Positions 6,081 to 7,276 of a stretch of DNA of 7,276 nt are shown here, in pieces. Where the stretch lies: assembly GCA_938003565.1 (NCBI GenBank), contig CALKYB010000354.1:1-7276 (forward strand), written 5' to 3'. Within the stretch, counting starts at the first letter, position 1. Each line of letters starts with the position of its first letter. The notes below the pieces were generated by a model. The model had not been told where the DNA came from, did no database searches, and worked only from the letters and a program-made list of their open reading frames with translations. The DNA comes from an uncultured bacterium. Its GTDB lineage: Bacteria > Bdellovibrionota_C > UBA2361 > SZUA-149 > CALKYB01. A program made the translations under genes and the position numbers.

Positions 6081-6476
6081 TGAAAAAACCTCAAAAAATT
6101 AAAATAATTGCTATTAACTAACTTTGACTCGACCATCAATGTCTAAACTCTTCGGTGAGAAAAACCCCAGCAAATGTCCTCAGACACCCTTGTTATTGGA
6201 ATTATTGCTATTATGTGACTTCAAATCGCTTAAAAAGCTTCTCTGGGTGGAAATATAATTAAATTGAGCAATTTTAATAACTTAGGCAACCACAAAACAT
6301 GCACCAATTTAGCACTGAAAAGAGCCTATGCTTATATATGATAGAGTAAATGTAGCGTTTTTCGTTAATTCTCTGATAACCTTAATAAGTCCATGATTTC
6401 TCATATTTAGCTTAATTTTTCACCAGATTTTGTCGTTGAATTTAGGACCGAGGAATCAGTTTATTTTTAGGGTTTG
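6081..6476. other. 396-bp AT-rich divergent intergenic region
   Basis: This is the gap between the 95-residue gene (minus) and the coupling ATPase gene (plus). The repeated 10-mer ATTGCTATTA occurs at 6107-6116 and 6204-6213. A dyad AAATTG-AG-CAATTT lies at 6261-6274. A plus-strand -10 candidate, TATGAT at 6337-6342, has only a poor -35 (CTGAAA, 16 bp upstream). No convincing minus-strand promoter was found. A 39-codon plus-strand frame with a Leu-rich middle (6139-6258) has no Shine-Dalgarno and is not called as a gene. No tRNA, attachment site or long repeat is seen. Confidence 0.55.
6261..6274. repeat. AAATTG / CAATTT dyad upstream of the coupling ATPase gene
   Basis: Six-base arms flank a two-base centre. 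The centre is too short for an RNA hairpin, so if functional it would be a protein-binding site. It lies about 60 bp upstream of the weak -10 candidate. In sequence this AT-rich it could be chance. Confidence 0.25.
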
Positions 6477-7276
6477 ATGGAGTTTTTTCAGAAAATACGT
6501 TTGCAGGTAATCCTCGCTGTTTTAGCTGCCGCTATTTTGGCCACCGTGAATGGTCTGTTGGGTACTTTTACCGTTTACCTAATTTTAAAGAATTTTGTCA
6601 TCTTCTCGTTAGGCACTATCGGCATTACTTTGGTGCTAGGTGCAATTGCTCCAAGTTTTCAGTTTGGCACAGGTGTTGGTCGGGTTCGTCCTAATCGTTC
6701 TAATTCCAATGAACTTGGCTCGGGGGATATGGCATCCCGAGAGAACGCAAAGATTTGGCTAGAGCCTTGTGATGATGACGACACAGTTCTTGTGGTTAAG
6801 GATCTTATTGGTGCTGAAAAGCTCCCTGTTAAGGACGGGAAGTTTTATATCCCAGGCGGGGAGAGAAACCGACACGTTCTGTTTATTGCAAAAACTGGTA
6901 GTGGTAAAACAACCAAAGCGATTCTTCCTATTCTGTACAACGATTGTGTCAGTAAAAAACGATCCACTGTAGTAGTCGACTCTAAACCGGAGATGTGGGA
7001 GAAGCTCGCCGGGATGACTGCAGAGCTGAATCCTGAGAAGAACATAATGCTCTTCAACCCGCTAGACATGGTTCGGAGTTTAAGTTGGAATATAGTTTCT
7101 AAGGTAGAAGATGATACCGACGCCAAGCTGATCGCAAACACAATGATTATGGCGACGGATAATCCAGCTTCTAAATCTGACTCGCCGTTTTTTAGAAATA
7201 ATGCCCTCCAGCTGCTAAATGCAATGATGGTAGGACTGCTCAATGATAACGATGAGGTTCTTTCAATTCCTCGAGT
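6477..7276 (+). CDS. VirD4/TraG-like type IV coupling ATPase, N-terminal part; runs off the right edge
   Basis: The frame is open from the ATG to the window end: 266 full codons without a stop. Type IV coupling proteins are inner-membrane ATPases that bring DNA or protein substrates to a type IV secretion channel. Seen in order: two membrane spans (about 10-37 and 40-58), a short basic region, the GSGDMAS stretch where the family often has GSARWA, Walker A AKTGSGKTT (residues 138-146, Lys144), VVVDSKPEMWEKLAG (165-179) matching the family's VVxDPKGE strand, then LFNPLD (192-197) and SLSWN (201-205), matching the usual FDP and NPL elements. Walker B and the C-terminus lie outside. The first Walker A position is Ala138, usually Gly. 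AGGG lies 4 nt before the ATG and an in-frame TAG at 6468-6470 limits the start; a TTG at 6474 is the only alternative. It is divergent from the EF-hand pair. Confidence 0.88.
   Translation, partial: MEFFQKIRLQVILAVLAAAILATVNGLLGTFTVYLILKNFVIFSLGTIGITLVLGAIAPSFQFGTGVGRVRPNRSNSNELGSGDMASRENAKIWLEPCDDDDTVLVVKDLIGAEKLPVKDGKFYIPGGERNRHVLFIAKTGSGKTTKAILPILYNDCVSKKRSTVVVDSKPEMWEKLAGMTAELNPEKNIMLFNPLDMVRSLSWNIVSKVEDDTDAKLIANTMIMATDNPASKSDSPFFRNNALQLLNAMMVGLLNDNDEVLSIPR

Noticed and set aside
6081..6476. Attachment site, CRISPR array or tRNA in the AT-rich gap
   Set aside because: Only a 10-bp repeat pair and a short dyad are present; no regularly spaced repeats, no cloverleaf and no flanking direct repeats could be found.
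6845..7243. 132-codon minus-strand frame at the right edge
   Set aside because: It is antisense to the coupling ATPase, including the strand with DSKPE, which is clearly the real gene.

Overview
The window reads as chromosomal DNA of a bacterium with moderate-to-low GC, probably Gram-negative: there is a Sec-type secreted protein, a VirD4/TraG-type coupling ATPase, and a bacterial two-gene M16B peptidase. The phylum cannot be fixed from the sequence. The catalytic M16 subunit has wording reminiscent of Planctomycetes or delta-type lineages, and the DGDGWGW repeats recall secreted proteins of marine gammaproteobacteria. Both impressions come from memory of these families, not from a search.

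Left part (1-1988). The 3' two thirds of mutM (Fpg, a base-excision repair glycosylase) runs into the window from the left edge. It converges with a minus-strand pair: a secreted protein of unknown function with two C-terminal C-x18-C / DGDGWGW repeats, followed 37 bp downstream by a small Cys-rich, probably zinc-binding protein.

Middle part (1989-4932). A 430-bp divergent gap carries two inverted repeats, the second just upstream of an extended -10 promoter. This promoter probably drives two adjacent M16 peptidase genes. The first product has lost the HxxEH zinc site but keeps the substrate-binding Arg/Tyr pair; the second has HFLEH but lacks the Arg/Tyr pair. They are best read as the two halves of one heterodimeric protease. 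A hairpin with a short U-tract overlaps the stop codons of the second M16 gene and of the gene facing it.

Right part (4926-7276). A minus-strand pair encodes a 95-residue acidic protein and, 24 bp downstream, a 280-residue Ser-rich protein. The larger protein has one canonical and one degenerate EF-hand, a hydrophobic C-terminal segment and a basic tail. Divergent from them across a 396-bp AT-rich gap is a gene open at the right edge (266 complete codons seen) for a VirD4/TraG-like type IV coupling ATPase. Its two N-terminal membrane spans and Walker A motif are visible. It marks the probable start of a conjugation or type IV secretion locus. Whether the divergent pair belongs to that system, for example as a substrate with a small partner, is the most interesting open question here. 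No tRNA, rRNA, CRISPR array, IS element or phage gene was seen.
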